Shown here one piece after another: positions 42,501 through 50,650 of a DNA stretch of 64,000 bases. The notes under the pieces were generated by a model. The model had not been told where the DNA came from. It made no database searches and worked only from the letters and a program-made list of their open reading frames with translations. Position numbers and translations under genes: made by a program. Numbering within the stretch: the stretch's first letter is position 1; each line of letters starts with the position of its first letter. The stretch is from Nocardia sp. NBC_01329 (GTDB taxonomy: Bacteria > Actinomycetota > Actinomycetes > Mycobacteriales > Mycobacteriaceae). The stretch spans positions 3,876,001 to 3,940,000 of the forward strand of contig NZ_CP108381.1 in the NCBI RefSeq assembly GCF_035956715.1, read 5' to 3'.

Positions 42501-44297
42501 TCAGCCGCGTTGTTCGTCGTAGGATTCGGCGGCGCGGGCCGCTCCCGCGGCGGCATCGGCTGCCTCGGCCCAGCCGATCCAGCGACCCGCGCCGCGGGCG
42601 GGTTCGGCGTAGCCGTCGGTGGTCCGCACGATCCGGACGCCGGGGCGTTCGAGCCAGCGGACGATCACCGCGACCTCGTCCGGGGAGGCGCCCAGCAGGG
42701 GCGGCACCCGGAGATCGGCTCCGGCCGAGAGTAATTCGCCGGTGGATACCCCACCTGCCCCGGGCCCGGTGGGCAGTACGGTCTGCGCGGCGGCGACGAT
42801 CCGCTCGACCACCGGCATGGGTGCGACCCCGCGTCCGGCTGTTCCCGCCCCGGCGAGTCGGCCGTGGCGGATAACGGCGAATTCCCAGCCGCCGGCTCCG
42901 TCGGGGTGCGCGGCGATCAGTTCGGCCGGGCGGGCGACGGCGGCCAGCCGCTGGGTGCGGCGCAACGCGCGGACGGCCGCGGCGGCACGGTCGCGTAATC
43001 GTGCCGCGGATTCGTACTGCGCACCTGCCGCGTACTCCTCGACCCTGGTCAGCAGAGCCCGGACCACGGTGTCGTCGGTTCCGGCGAACAGGGCGCGCGC
43101 CGTGGCCGGGGCCGCCGCGTAGGCCGCCGATGCCCGGGGGGTGTCGGCGGCGGCCGGGCAACCGCCCACGACTTCGGGCGGGCAGGAGTGCAGCGCGGTC
43201 CGGGACAGCCGGGTGGTGCAGGTGCGCAGACCGCAGTACTCGGACAGAGTGGCGGCGATATCGGCGGCCGCGGCCCGGGAGTGGAACGGGCCCACGGCCG
43301 GGCCGCCGGGTTCACGGACGAGGGTCAGCCTGGGAAAAGCTTCGGCGGTGAGCGTGATCCACCAGGCCCGCTTCGGGAATTTGGAGCGCCGGTTGTAGGG
43401 CGGGGCGTGTGCGGCGAGCAGCCGCAGCTCCCGGACACCGGCCTCGAGCCCGTGCGCACACACCACATGGTCTACCCGGGTGGCCAGCCGCACCATCTCC
43501 CGGACCCGCCCACGGGTCTCCGAACCGGTGAAGTAGCTGCGCACCCGGCGGCGCAGATTCACCGCTGTCCCTATATAGAGGACTTCGTCCGACGGTCCGC
43601 GGAAGAGATAGACACCGGGTGCGGTGGGCAGATCGACGGCCAGAGCTCGCTTGGCCCGCTGCCCGGCGGTGACCTCGGGCAGATAGTCGATCAGTTCGGT
43701 GAGGCTGTGCACCCCCTGGTTCCCCACCCGGCCGATCAGCGCGTGCAGGACATCCACGGTGGCGCGGGCATCGTCGAGGGCGCGATGGGTGGGGGTGGTG
43801 CCGGCGCCGAGCAGCTGGGCCAGGACGCCGAGCCGGACCGACGGCGCCTCGTCCCGGCCGAGTACTCGGCGCGCGAGCCGCACCGTGCACACCACCTGCG
43901 CGCGCGGCCACGGTATATCGCAGCGCGTCGCGGCGGCCTTCAGGAAACCCATATCGAACCGGGCATTGTGTGCGACCAGCACCGCACCGGACGCGAACTC
44001 CAGGAATCCGGGAAGGACGGCCTCGATCGACGGGGCGGCACGCACCATCGCGGTGGTGATACCGGTGATCTGCACGACCGCGGGCGGTATCGACCTGCCC
44101 GGGTCGATCAGGGTCGCGAATTCGCCGAGCACTCGACCACCGCGTACCTTCACGGCGCCGATTTCGGTGATCGCGTCCTCCGCCGGACTGGTACCGGTGG
44201 TTTCCAGATCCACGACCACGAAGGTCGTGTCGTAGAGCGGGGTGTCGAGCTGGTCGAACGCCAGTTGCCGGGCGGGCAACGGAGCGGGTTCGGACAC
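42501..44297 (-). CDS. DEDDh exonuclease fused to a GIY-YIG nuclease domain
   Basis: The 598-residue protein joins two nuclease modules. Residues about 25-195 form a DnaQ-like 3'-5' exonuclease with VVVDLETTGT, LVAHNARFDMGFL and HRALDDARAT (the DEDDh residues). Residues about 222-310 form a UvrC/Cho-like GIY-YIG domain (GVYLFRGPSDEVLYIGTAVN). A UvrC-like middle region and an alanine-rich end follow. Mycobacterial Rv2191 has the same layout. A role in DNA repair or end processing is likely. The start is GTG 44297. Confidence 0.9.
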   Translation of the reverse strand: MSEPAPLPARQLAFDQLDTPLYDTTFVVVDLETTGTSPAEDAITEIGAVKVRGGRVLGEFATLIDPGRSIPPAVVQITGITTAMVRAAPSIEAVLPGFLEFASGAVLVAHNARFDMGFLKAAATRCDIPWPRAQVVCTVRLARRVLGRDEAPSVRLGVLAQLLGAGTTPTHRALDDARATVDVLHALIGRVGNQGVHSLTELIDYLPEVTAGQRAKRALAVDLPTAPGVYLFRGPSDEVLYIGTAVNLRRRVRSYFTGSETRGRVREMVRLATRVDHVVCAHGLEAGVRELRLLAAHAPPYNRRSKFPKRAWWITLTAEAFPRLTLVREPGGPAVGPFHSRAAAADIAATLSEYCGLRTCTTRLSRTALHSCPPEVVGGCPAAADTPRASAAYAAAPATARALFAGTDDTVVRALLTRVEEYAAGAQYESAARLRDRAAAAVRALRRTQRLAAVARPAELIAAHPDGAGGWEFAVIRHGRLAGAGTAGRGVAPMPVVERIVAAAQTVLPTGPGAGGVSTGELLSAGADLRVPPLLGASPDEVAVIVRWLERPGVRIVRTTDGYAEPARGAGRWIGWAEAADAAAGAARAAESYDEQRG

Positions 44298-44446
44298 GGC
44301 GGGGAGAGTACTGGGCGGGTCCGACAGATTCCCGATATCGAACCGTTGTCCATGATCTTGGTCCCGGGGCCGAACCCACCCGCATTCCCCCGCTATGCCT
44401 CGTTCACTACCAAAATGTGCCCCAGTTCACACACGATGTTCATTAG

Positions 44447-44662
44447 CTATGTAATTGCCACATTCGGAACAAAATGGTCGGCCGGCCCAAAACGCCGATG
44501 CCCCAGTGAGACAAACCGGGGTTCACGTCGCAGCTGGACCACTGCCCAGCCGATGACATCCCCCCGCTCGAGCTGCGAAATATCGACGACGCGCGCTCGC
44601 GGGCAACCATTGATCGATACGTCCACGAAGGCCTGTCCCATCTGCACGTAACCTCGACGCAA
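44447..44662 (-). CDS. Possible 71-residue orphan protein
   Basis: The frame starts at TTG 44662 (or at ATG 44641, giving 64 residues) and ends at TAG 44447. Its product is protein-like: MGQAFVDVSINGCPRARVVD, then a GDVIGWAVVQLRREPRFVSL stretch with alternating hydrophobic residues that suggests beta strands, then HRRFGPADHF. I recognise no family. Codon use is less GC-biased than in neighbours, consistent with recent transfer or with a non-coding origin. Confidence 0.35.
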   Translation of the reverse strand: MRRGYVQMGQAFVDVSINGCPRARVVDISQLERGDVIGWAVVQLRREPRFVSLGHRRFGPADHFVPNVAIT

Positions 44663-44741
44663 TCCTCAGTCGATCTGTGACATCCCTCGCACAATTTGCT
44701 CGGCGAAAGCTGCATCCCACACGCATATCGAGACCGAGGGC

Positions 44742-44783
44742 TTTACAAATGACCGTGATCTGTTCGTAATCTTTTCGAGACCT
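44742..44783 (+). promoter_or_regulatory. Candidate promoter of the first NlpC/P60 gene
   Basis: TTTACA (44742-44747) and TAATCT (44767-44772) stand 19 bases apart like a SigA promoter. The 19-base block CGTAATCTTTTCGAGACCT (44765-44783) recurs with two changes before the second NlpC/P60 gene. GTGAT and GTAAT begin 11 bases apart (44755 and 44766), which resembles the repeat spacing of MtrA sites. Confidence 0.55.
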
Positions 44784-44843
44784 CGCGGAGTTCGGCGTGC
44801 CATCGGCGGTGCGACCGGGCGGGGAGATCGGAAGGACCGCATC

Positions 44844-45419
44844 ATGGCGTTCAACACCGTCAAGCGACAGGCACGGCGCGCAGCCGTCACCGGAGCAGTC
44901 GGCGCTGCCACCCTGGGCGCAATCCTGCTCACCGCCGCTCCGGCCGAAGCACAGCCGGTCACCATCGACGGCGTGGGCACGTTCGAGGTACCGAACGAGA
45001 TCCCGATCCCGGCGGGCATCCCCGGCCTCCGGGCGCCCGACTCCCCGGCGACCCCGCCGTTCGTCACCCCCACCGCGACCGCCGGCGATCTGGCGCTCGA
45101 CGCCGCACTCTCGAAGGTCGGCGCTCCCTACGTCTACGGCGCGGCCGGCCCGAACGCCTTCGACTGCTCCGGCCTCGTGCAGTGGTCCTATAGACAGGCT
45201 GGGCGCGAACTACCGCGAACCAGCGACGCGCAACTCGCCTCGGGTGCGCCCATCTCGATCAACGACCTCCAGCCCGGCGACGTGGTGGCGTTCTACGGTG
45301 GCGGGCACTCCGGCCTGTACGCGGGCGACGGCAATGTCGTACACGCCTCCACCGCCGGCTCGCCGGTCGCCGTCGCTCCCATTTCCTCCATGCCCTTCGC
45401 CGGCGCCCGACGCTACTGA
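44844..45419 (+). CDS. Secreted NlpC/P60 peptidoglycan endopeptidase (short form)
   Basis: The 191-residue product has a Sec signal peptide (about 1-36, ending APAEA-QP), a short proline-rich linker and a C-terminal NlpC/P60 domain. The catalytic Cys is in NAFDCSGLVQWSY, the His in GGGHSGLYAG and the third residue near VVHAST. It should cut D-Glu-mDAP bonds in peptidoglycan like RipB or RipD-type enzymes. GGAAGGA lies seven bases before ATG 44844. The next gene is a longer paralogue. Confidence 0.9.
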   Translation: MAFNTVKRQARRAAVTGAVGAATLGAILLTAAPAEAQPVTIDGVGTFEVPNEIPIPAGIPGLRAPDSPATPPFVTPTATAGDLALDAALSKVGAPYVYGAAGPNAFDCSGLVQWSYRQAGRELPRTSDAQLASGAPISINDLQPGDVVAFYGGGHSGLYAGDGNVVHASTAGSPVAVAPISSMPFAGARRY

Positions 45420-45496
45420 CCGCCGGCTGCGGAAGTGTCCGGCGCCGGTGCGCCGCTCACCGAATCGACAGTGGGCGCGACCGTTTCGTCTCCTGC

Positions 45497-45537
45497 TGGA
45501 CACTCCGCGGCCCGGTTCCGTAATCTAATCGAGACCT
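45497..45537 (+). promoter_or_regulatory. Candidate promoter of the second NlpC/P60 gene
   Basis: TGGACA (45497-45502) and TAATCT (45521-45526) are 18 bases apart. The block CGTAATCTAATCGAGACCT (45519-45537) matches the one before the first NlpC/P60 gene in 17 of 19 positions. The shared downstream TCGAGACCT is not needed for a plain promoter, so it may be an operator. Confidence 0.6.
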
Positions 45538-45588
45538 TTACGGGGCGTATCGCACAGAGCGTCATAGGAGAGCGGGGCACGGCAGGCT

Positions 45589-46689
45589 GTGGCAGCACAT
45601 CAACGGCGGCAACGGCGTCAGCGAGACCAGCGCAAACCCGGCCACGGTCCGGATCGGCACACCACCCGCACAGCTCTGGCCGCTGGACTCCTCGCGGCGG
45701 CCCTCTACGGAGGCGGCCCGGCGGGCGCCGACCCGGCCCCCGCACCGACCTCCGCGAGCGACGCGGTCCAGCAGATGATCGACCTGTCCCGGCAGGCCGA
45801 ACAGCTCAATCAGCAAGCACTCACCACCCAGGCCGATCTCGACGCGAAACTGGCCGTCCAGCGCGACGCCGATGCCAAGGTCGCCGCGGCCGGCGCCGCC
45901 GTCGACGCCGCCCGCAACGAGGTCGCCCGCTACCGGCCGATGATCGATCGCACCGCCATCGCGGCCTATCAAGGCGCCCGCACCAACCGGCTGTTCTCGG
46001 TCCTGGTCAGTGATTCCCCCCAGCAGTTACTGGACCAGATGTCCACCCTGGACGTGGTCGCCACCCAGACCTCCGACCAGCTCAAGCAGTACAAACGAGC
46101 CACCGACGCCGCTACCGCCGCACAGTCGGCCGCCCGCAACGCCGCCGATACCGCCCGCGCCGCAGCCGACCAGGCCGATACCGTCCGCAACGATGTGCAG
46201 CGCAGACAAACCGATCTGCAGAACGCCGTGGCGCACGTCATCGAGGTCTGGGGCTCCCTGTCGACCGCCGACCGGACCGCCCTGGCCGGGTCCCCCTTCC
46301 CCTCCGGGTTCGACCGCGACAGCCTGTTGCGTGATCTGGTACCCGGCAGCGGCACCAGCGCCCTGGCCGCCGGACTCACCCGAGTCGGCGACCCGTACGT
46401 CTGGGGTGCCACCGGGCCCGACCAGTTCGACTGCTCCGGCCTGGTGCAATGGGCATTCTCCCAGGTCGGCAAGGAAGTCCCTCGAACCAGTTCGGCCCAG
46501 GCCGCCTACGGAACCCCCGTCGACCGCGACGAACTACAACCCGGCGATGTCGTCTTCTTCTACGACGACATCTCCCACGTCGGTATCTACGCCGGTAACG
46601 GCCTCATGCTGCACGCGTCGACCTTCGGCGTCCCGGTAGCCGTCGCGCCTATGGATTCCACGCCCTACCACTCCGCCCGGCGCTACTGA
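45589..46689 (+). CDS. Secreted NlpC/P60 endopeptidase with coiled coil (Rv2190c/RipA type)
   Basis: The 366-residue product has a signal peptide (about 20-47, ending GPAGA-DP), a long alpha-helical coiled coil (about 55-235, rich in Ala, Gln and Asp) and a C-terminal NlpC/P60 domain (about 262-366). The catalytic Cys is in DQFDCSGLVQWAF and the His in DDISHVGIYAG. Coiled coils in this family usually hold the hydrolase inactive or bind FtsX-like partners. The start is GTG 45589. It matches mycobacterial Rv2190c in place and layout. Confidence 0.9.
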   Translation: MAAHQRRQRRQRDQRKPGHGPDRHTTRTALAAGLLAAALYGGGPAGADPAPAPTSASDAVQQMIDLSRQAEQLNQQALTTQADLDAKLAVQRDADAKVAAAGAAVDAARNEVARYRPMIDRTAIAAYQGARTNRLFSVLVSDSPQQLLDQMSTLDVVATQTSDQLKQYKRATDAATAAQSAARNAADTARAAADQADTVRNDVQRRQTDLQNAVAHVIEVWGSLSTADRTALAGSPFPSGFDRDSLLRDLVPGSGTSALAAGLTRVGDPYVWGATGPDQFDCSGLVQWAFSQVGKEVPRTSSAQAAYGTPVDRDELQPGDVVFFYDDISHVGIYAGNGLMLHASTFGVPVAVAPMDSTPYHSARRY

Positions 46690-46734
46690 CACCCGGAGCG
46701 ACCCAGCCGACCACACGCCAATACTGTGGGACGT

Positions 46735-47859
46735 ATGGCTCGAACTCTGCTGGTTACCAATGATTTCCCGCCGCGGCCGGGAGGTATCCAGTCGTATCTG
46801 CAGGCGCTGGCCGGACAGTTGCCCTCGGACGATCTGGTCGTCTACGCGCCCCGGTGGCGCGGAGACAGCCACACCCGATTCGACGCGAAGCAGCCCTTCC
46901 AGGTGGTCCGCCACCCCACCACGTTGATGCTGCCCACACCCGCAGTCCTGCGGCGCGCCCGGAAAGTGCTGCGCACCGAGGGTTGCGAAACAGTCTGGTT
47001 CGGCGCGGCAGCACCGCTGGCCCTGCTGGCCGCGCCGCTGCGGAAGGCCGGCGCCCACCGGATCCTGGCCAGCACCCACGGCCACGAGGTCGGCTGGTCG
47101 ATGCTGCCGGCGGCGCGGCAGGCGCTGCGGGTCATCGGAAACAACACCGACGTGGTCACCTACGTCAGCAAATACACCCGCCGCCGGTTCGCCGCCGCGT
47201 TCGGCCCCGACGCCGCCCTCGAATACCTGCCGCCCGGCGTGGATACCGAAACCTTCCGTCCCGACCCGGCCGCCCGCGCCGAACTGCGCAAACGATACGG
47301 ACTCGGCGACCGGCCCACTGTTGTCTGCCTGTCCCGGTTGGTCCCGCGCAAAGGTCAGGACGTCCTCCTGATCGCCATGCACCGGATCAAGGAACGGATC
47401 CCCGGCGCCGTCCTCGTGATCGCCGGCAGCGGCCCCTACGAAGACAAGCTGCGCGGCCTCGCCGACGCCCTCGGCCTCGCCGACGACGTCGTGTTCACCG
47501 GCCGGGTACCCGCAGCCGAACTCGCCGCCCACCACACCCTGGCCGATGTGTTCGCCATGCCCGCCCGCACCCGCGGCGCCGGCCTCGATGTGGAGGGCCT
47601 CGGCATCGTCTACCTGGAAGCCTCCGCCTCTGGTGTCCCGGTGGTCGCCGGAACCTCGGGCGGCGCCCCGGAAACGGTGCTGGACGGGAAAACCGGACGA
47701 GTGGTGGACGGCCGCCGCGCCGACCACGTCGCCGACGCGATCGCCGATATCCTCGCCGACCGCGACGCGGCCGCCGAAATGGGCGCCGCCGGAAGGGCCT
47801 TCGTGGAACGGCAGTGGCGCTGGGACACCCTGGGCGCCCGCCTCCGGCAGCTGCTGTAA
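46735..47859 (+). CDS. pimB: Phosphatidylinositol mannoside mannosyltransferase PimB'
   Basis: PimB' adds the second mannose to phosphatidylinositol monomannoside from GDP-mannose on the inner membrane face. The 374-residue GT4 protein begins MARTLLVTNDFPPRPGGIQS, the usual PimB' start. It has the C-terminal donor fold (LSRLVPRKGQD, IAGSGPYED, EGLGIVYLEASASGVPVVAG with the E-x7-E motif). ATG 46735 is preferred over GTG 46726. It lies 45 bases after the NlpC/P60 gene. Confidence 0.92.
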   Translation: MARTLLVTNDFPPRPGGIQSYLQALAGQLPSDDLVVYAPRWRGDSHTRFDAKQPFQVVRHPTTLMLPTPAVLRRARKVLRTEGCETVWFGAAAPLALLAAPLRKAGAHRILASTHGHEVGWSMLPAARQALRVIGNNTDVVTYVSKYTRRRFAAAFGPDAALEYLPPGVDTETFRPDPAARAELRKRYGLGDRPTVVCLSRLVPRKGQDVLLIAMHRIKERIPGAVLVIAGSGPYEDKLRGLADALGLADDVVFTGRVPAAELAAHHTLADVFAMPARTRGAGLDVEGLGIVYLEASASGVPVVAGTSGGAPETVLDGKTGRVVDGRRADHVADAIADILADRDAAAEMGAAGRAFVERQWRWDTLGARLRQLL

Positions 47860-47975
47860 TTTGGCGGCGCCTCCGGCGCCGCGGGGGCTGGGCCCTATTA
47901 ACCCCGGTTCTTCACTCCTGCGCTCAGTCGCTGCGCTCCTTCGCTTCGTCGCTCCAGAACCGGGGCGGGCCCCGC
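47860..47975 (+). repeat. E element (E4) directly behind pimB'
   Basis: A GC hairpin (GGCGGCGCC with GGCGCCGC) begins three bases after the pimB' stop. The roughly 87-bp E core follows (47889-47975), with arms GGGCCC...AACCCCGGTTCT and AGAACCGGGGC...GGGCCCC. It differs from E1 by only a few bases. Its place suggests it acts as the pimB' terminator region. Confidence 0.85.
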
Positions 47976-48025
47976 CCAGTGAGGTGGACCATGCGGAGTG
48001 GTCGAGAGGCGACCGGAACTGTGGA

Positions 48026-48220
48026 GCCGACCGGAATCGGACTCCCCCGCCGGTACGAGTGGGTCCGCGTGCCGCCGGAACCACAAGCCCGCCACCGGTA
48101 CGAGTAGGGCCGCCTACCGACCGAAACCGGAACCCCGCCGCCGATACGAGCAAGCCCTCACACCGACCGAAACCGGAACCTCGCCGCCGAAAGAGCGAGT
48201 CCGCATACCGACCGAGACGT
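48026..48220 (+). repeat. Degenerate 45-46-bp tandem repeat
   Basis: About four and a half units, each built on CCGACCGAAACCGGAAC, then CCGCCGCCGATACGAG and a variable end, begin near 48026, 48070, 48116, 48162 and 48207. Units 3 and 4 are most alike. The surrounding 47,976-48,431 shows no convincing gene; the D2 element occupies its right part. Confidence 0.6.
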
Positions 48221-48239
48221 CGAAGCTGACGTAACCCGT

Positions 48240-48391
48240 ATGAGTCGAGTTTTGCGAGACACCTCAAAGGGTTGAGGCCGTCTCGCCGTTTCGGCCTCGA
48301 AGCGCATGCGCGAAGCGCGAGTCTCGAGGCCGAAACGGCGAGACCTCAGAGCCGCAACCCCGCGCGCCGCAGGCGCGCCAATAAACACAGC
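48240..48391 (+). repeat. Structured dispersed repeat D2
   Basis: This copy matches D1 over its whole length. It has the 21-bp inverted repeat (48280-48300 with 48324-48344), a shorter loop, outer arms with one mismatch, a final GC hairpin and AATAAACACAGCC. Relative to D1, two stem positions change on both arms so that pairing is kept (C-G to T-A and A-T to C-G). Confidence 0.88.
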
Positions 48392-48431
48392 CCGAAAAGC
48401 AGCTCGCAGGTGATCTACTACGCTCACCCGG

Positions 48432-48812
48432 GTGAGCAGTATCCAAGTCGCGGACCAAACCTTCCTCGCCGCTCCCGGCGCCGCGGTCGCGGCCGCGCTG
48501 GACGGCCCGGCCCGCTGGCGTCGCTGGTGGCCCGATCTCGAACTGGATGTCCGGGAGGATCGCGGCGACAAGGGGATTCGCTGGTCGGTGTCGGGGGCGC
48601 TGACCGGCACCATGGAGGTGTGGCTGGAACCGTCGCTGGACGGTGTGATCCTGCACTACTTCCTGCACGCCGAACCGCCGCAGCCGCTGCCGCCGCGCAA
48701 ATCGGCCGCCGCGAACCGGGCACGCCGGGTGGCGGGCAAGGTCATGTCGTTCGAGATCAAGGACCGCCTCGAGGACGACCGACCGGCCGGAGTCGCTCCG
48801 CACGACAACTGA
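48432..48812 (+). CDS. SRPBCC-like protein (Rv2186c-type)
   Basis: The 126-residue product has the START/SRPBCC beginning (IQVADQTFLAAPGAAVAAAL, WRRWWPDLELDVRED) and central strands (GIRWSVSGALTGTMEVWLEP, GVILHYFLHAEP) of a small ligand-binding fold. The ligand is unknown. It starts at GTG 48432, 40 bases beyond repeat D2, and lies 42 bases before a second SRPBCC gene. The order equals the mycobacterial Rv2186c-Rv2185c pair as I recall it. Confidence 0.7.
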   Translation: MSSIQVADQTFLAAPGAAVAAALDGPARWRRWWPDLELDVREDRGDKGIRWSVSGALTGTMEVWLEPSLDGVILHYFLHAEPPQPLPPRKSAAANRARRVAGKVMSFEIKDRLEDDRPAGVAPHDN

Positions 48813-48854
48813 CGGATTTCGTACCGCACCGCCGAAAGGAACCACTGAGACCCT

Positions 48855-49292
48855 ATGGCCGACCGGACCCAGAGATCGATCGTCATCGCGGCACCCGCGC
48901 GGCAGGTGATGTCTGTTATCGCCGATCTGGCGTCCTACCCGGAATGGGTATCGGCGGCCAAGTCGGTGGAGGTACTCGAGACCGGACCGGACGGCCGAGC
49001 GCATACCGCACGGTTCGTACTGGACGCGGGCGTCGTCAAGGACAGTTACGTGCTGTCCTACACCTGGCAGCCGGACGATATGGCCGTGAGCTGGACTCTC
49101 GTGAGCGGTGAACTGCAAAAGACCCAGGAGGGTCGTTACGAACTCGTCGAACAGCCCGGCGGCGGCACCGAGGTGCGTTACGAACTGACCGTGGATCTGA
49201 CGATTCCGATGATCGGGATGTTCAAACGCAAGGCGGAGAAGGTGATCACCGATACCGCGCTCAAGGAACTGAAGAAACGGGTCGAAGGCTGA
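48855..49292 (+). CDS. SRPBCC/polyketide cyclase-like protein (Rv2185c-type)
   Basis: The 145-residue product is a clear SRPBCC protein: QRSIVIAAPARQVMSVIADL, YPEWVSAAKSVEVLE, SYTWQPDDMAVSWTLVSG and TEVRYELTVDLTIPMIGMFK. It ends KELKKRVEG like mycobacterial Rv2185c. The fold has a deep hydrophobic pocket for lipids or polyketides. The linkage with an ArsA-like ATPase and a PlsC-type acyltransferase suggests lipid handling, which is inference. Start ATG 48855. Confidence 0.85.
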   Translation: MADRTQRSIVIAAPARQVMSVIADLASYPEWVSAAKSVEVLETGPDGRAHTARFVLDAGVVKDSYVLSYTWQPDDMAVSWTLVSGELQKTQEGRYELVEQPGGGTEVRYELTVDLTIPMIGMFKRKAEKVITDTALKELKKRVEG

Positions 49293-49369
49293 CCGGGCCG
49301 CAGCGCTCCGGAGACGAGGCCCGCGGCGGCCGTCCCGCTCGCGGCGGCCGGTCGCGTACGCGGCTCGAA

Positions 49370-50650
49370 TTGTTCGTCGGCAAAGGCGGTGTCGGGAAGA
49401 CGACACTGGCGTGCGCGCGGGCGATGAGTTGCGCGCGAGAGGGCCAGCGGATCCTGGTGGCGTCGCTGGATCAGGCGCATTCGCTGGGGGACGCGCTCGG
49501 TTTCCGGTTCGCGCACGACGCGGGAGCCGTCCCCGGGATCACGCAGGTCGTCCCGGGTCTCGAGGTCATCGAGCTCGATTCGCTGGCGCTGCTCGAGGAT
49601 CGTTTCGGCACTCTCACCGAACTGCTGCGCAGCGATCCGGGTCATGAGCACGGTATCGACCTGGCGGCCCTCGATCCGGCCGAGCTCACCGGTCTGCCGG
49701 GGATTCAGGAGCTGCTCATGCTGGTGGAGATCGCCCAGTACGCAGCCGATGACGAATGGGACGCGATAATCCTGGACTGCCCGCCGACCGCCGATATGCT
49801 GCGCATCGTCACCATGCCGGAGACGGTGCTCGGTTATCTGGACCGGATCTGGCCGCCGCATCAACGGATGATGAGCTCCATCGGCACCGATCTGCGCCGG
49901 GCGATTCTGGCGGCGACCGTCCAACGGATCGTCACCGCGGTCACCGAGGCCCGGGATCTGCTCGCTGACCGGGAGCGCACCGGTGCCCGGCTCATCACCC
50001 TGGCCGAGCGGGTCGCGGTGGCCGAATCCGCGCGGGTGCGGTCGGCGACAGCGCTGCTCGGATTGCGGCTGGACGCGGTCGTAGTGAACAAGGTGCTGGC
50101 GCCGGTGCCGCCGCCGGGCCCGGACCCACAGCATCCGGCTGTGCGCTGGTATCTGAACCGCTGGGCCGAGCAGTGGGACGTGATCGCCGGGCTACAGCGG
50201 TCGATGCCGGAGGTCCCGGTGCTCGTCGCGGGCCATACCGGTGCCGAACCGGTGGGAATCGGCCCGCTGGCAGCATTGTCGTGTGTCGTCGCCGAGCACA
50301 GCGCAGATCCCGGGAGCGGACACGACCGCGTTCGACTCGACACAGGCAGTTCCGTGCGCGACGATCCGGGTCCGGGAGGCGGCACCGATACCGCCGCACC
50401 CGCGGTGCTGCTGGAATCGGGCGCGGGGTTGCAGTCGGTGTACTCGATGCGTATCCATCTGCCGGTCGCCGATCCGGCGACGCTGCGCCTGGGAAGAGTG
50501 GAGGACGATTTGATCGTGGGAGCGGACGGCGTCCGCCGCCGGCTGCGCCTGGCGCCCGTTCTACGCCGCTGCACCGTCAGCACCGCCGAATTGGACAACG
50601 GGTACCTCGTGATCCGTTTCCGCCCCGACCCGCAGGAGTGGCCGAAGTGA
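49370..50650 (+). CDS. ArsA/GET3-like ATPase
   Basis: The protein has the deviant Walker A motif GKGGVGKTT at its start, DQAHSLGDALG (switch-like), IILDCPPTADMLRI (Walker B region) and a C-terminal half ending in a small beta-rich domain. It resembles ArsA/GET3 ATPases of mycobacteria (Rv2184c). The only canonical start is TTG 49370, which trims the first beta strand. A CTG at 49289, overlapping the upstream stop codon as CTGA, would give a complete strand and 27 more residues. Its end overlaps the next gene by GTGA. Confidence 0.82.
   Translation: MFVGKGGVGKTTLACARAMSCAREGQRILVASLDQAHSLGDALGFRFAHDAGAVPGITQVVPGLEVIELDSLALLEDRFGTLTELLRSDPGHEHGIDLAALDPAELTGLPGIQELLMLVEIAQYAADDEWDAIILDCPPTADMLRIVTMPETVLGYLDRIWPPHQRMMSSIGTDLRRAILAATVQRIVTAVTEARDLLADRERTGARLITLAERVAVAESARVRSATALLGLRLDAVVVNKVLAPVPPPGPDPQHPAVRWYLNRWAEQWDVIAGLQRSMPEVPVLVAGHTGAEPVGIGPLAALSCVVAEHSADPGSGHDRVRLDTGSSVRDDPGPGGGTDTAAPAVLLESGAGLQSVYSMRIHLPVADPATLRLGRVEDDLIVGADGVRRRLRLAPVLRRCTVSTAELDNGYLVIRFRPDPQEWPK

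Larger units (their letters stand above)
44298..44843. other. AT-richer gap upstream of the NlpC/P60 genes
   Basis: This 546-base gap between divergent genes is clearly less GC-rich than its surroundings, most strongly at 44,380-44,470. It holds a possible small minus-strand gene (44447-44662) and the promoter of the first NlpC/P60 gene (44742-44783). The exonuclease promoter must also lie here, but I cannot pick it out. Confidence 0.6.

Noticed and set aside
44700..44843. Possible c-di-AMP (ydaO-type) riboswitch before the NlpC/P60 gene
   Set aside because: Such switches often precede wall hydrolases in actinobacteria, but I could not match the conserved core; the short leader and paired promoter block explain the region better.
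47860..48431. Relic of a fadD15-type gene, which M. tuberculosis has next to pimB'
   Set aside because: No acyl-CoA synthetase motif is visible in any frame; the gap is made of repeats.
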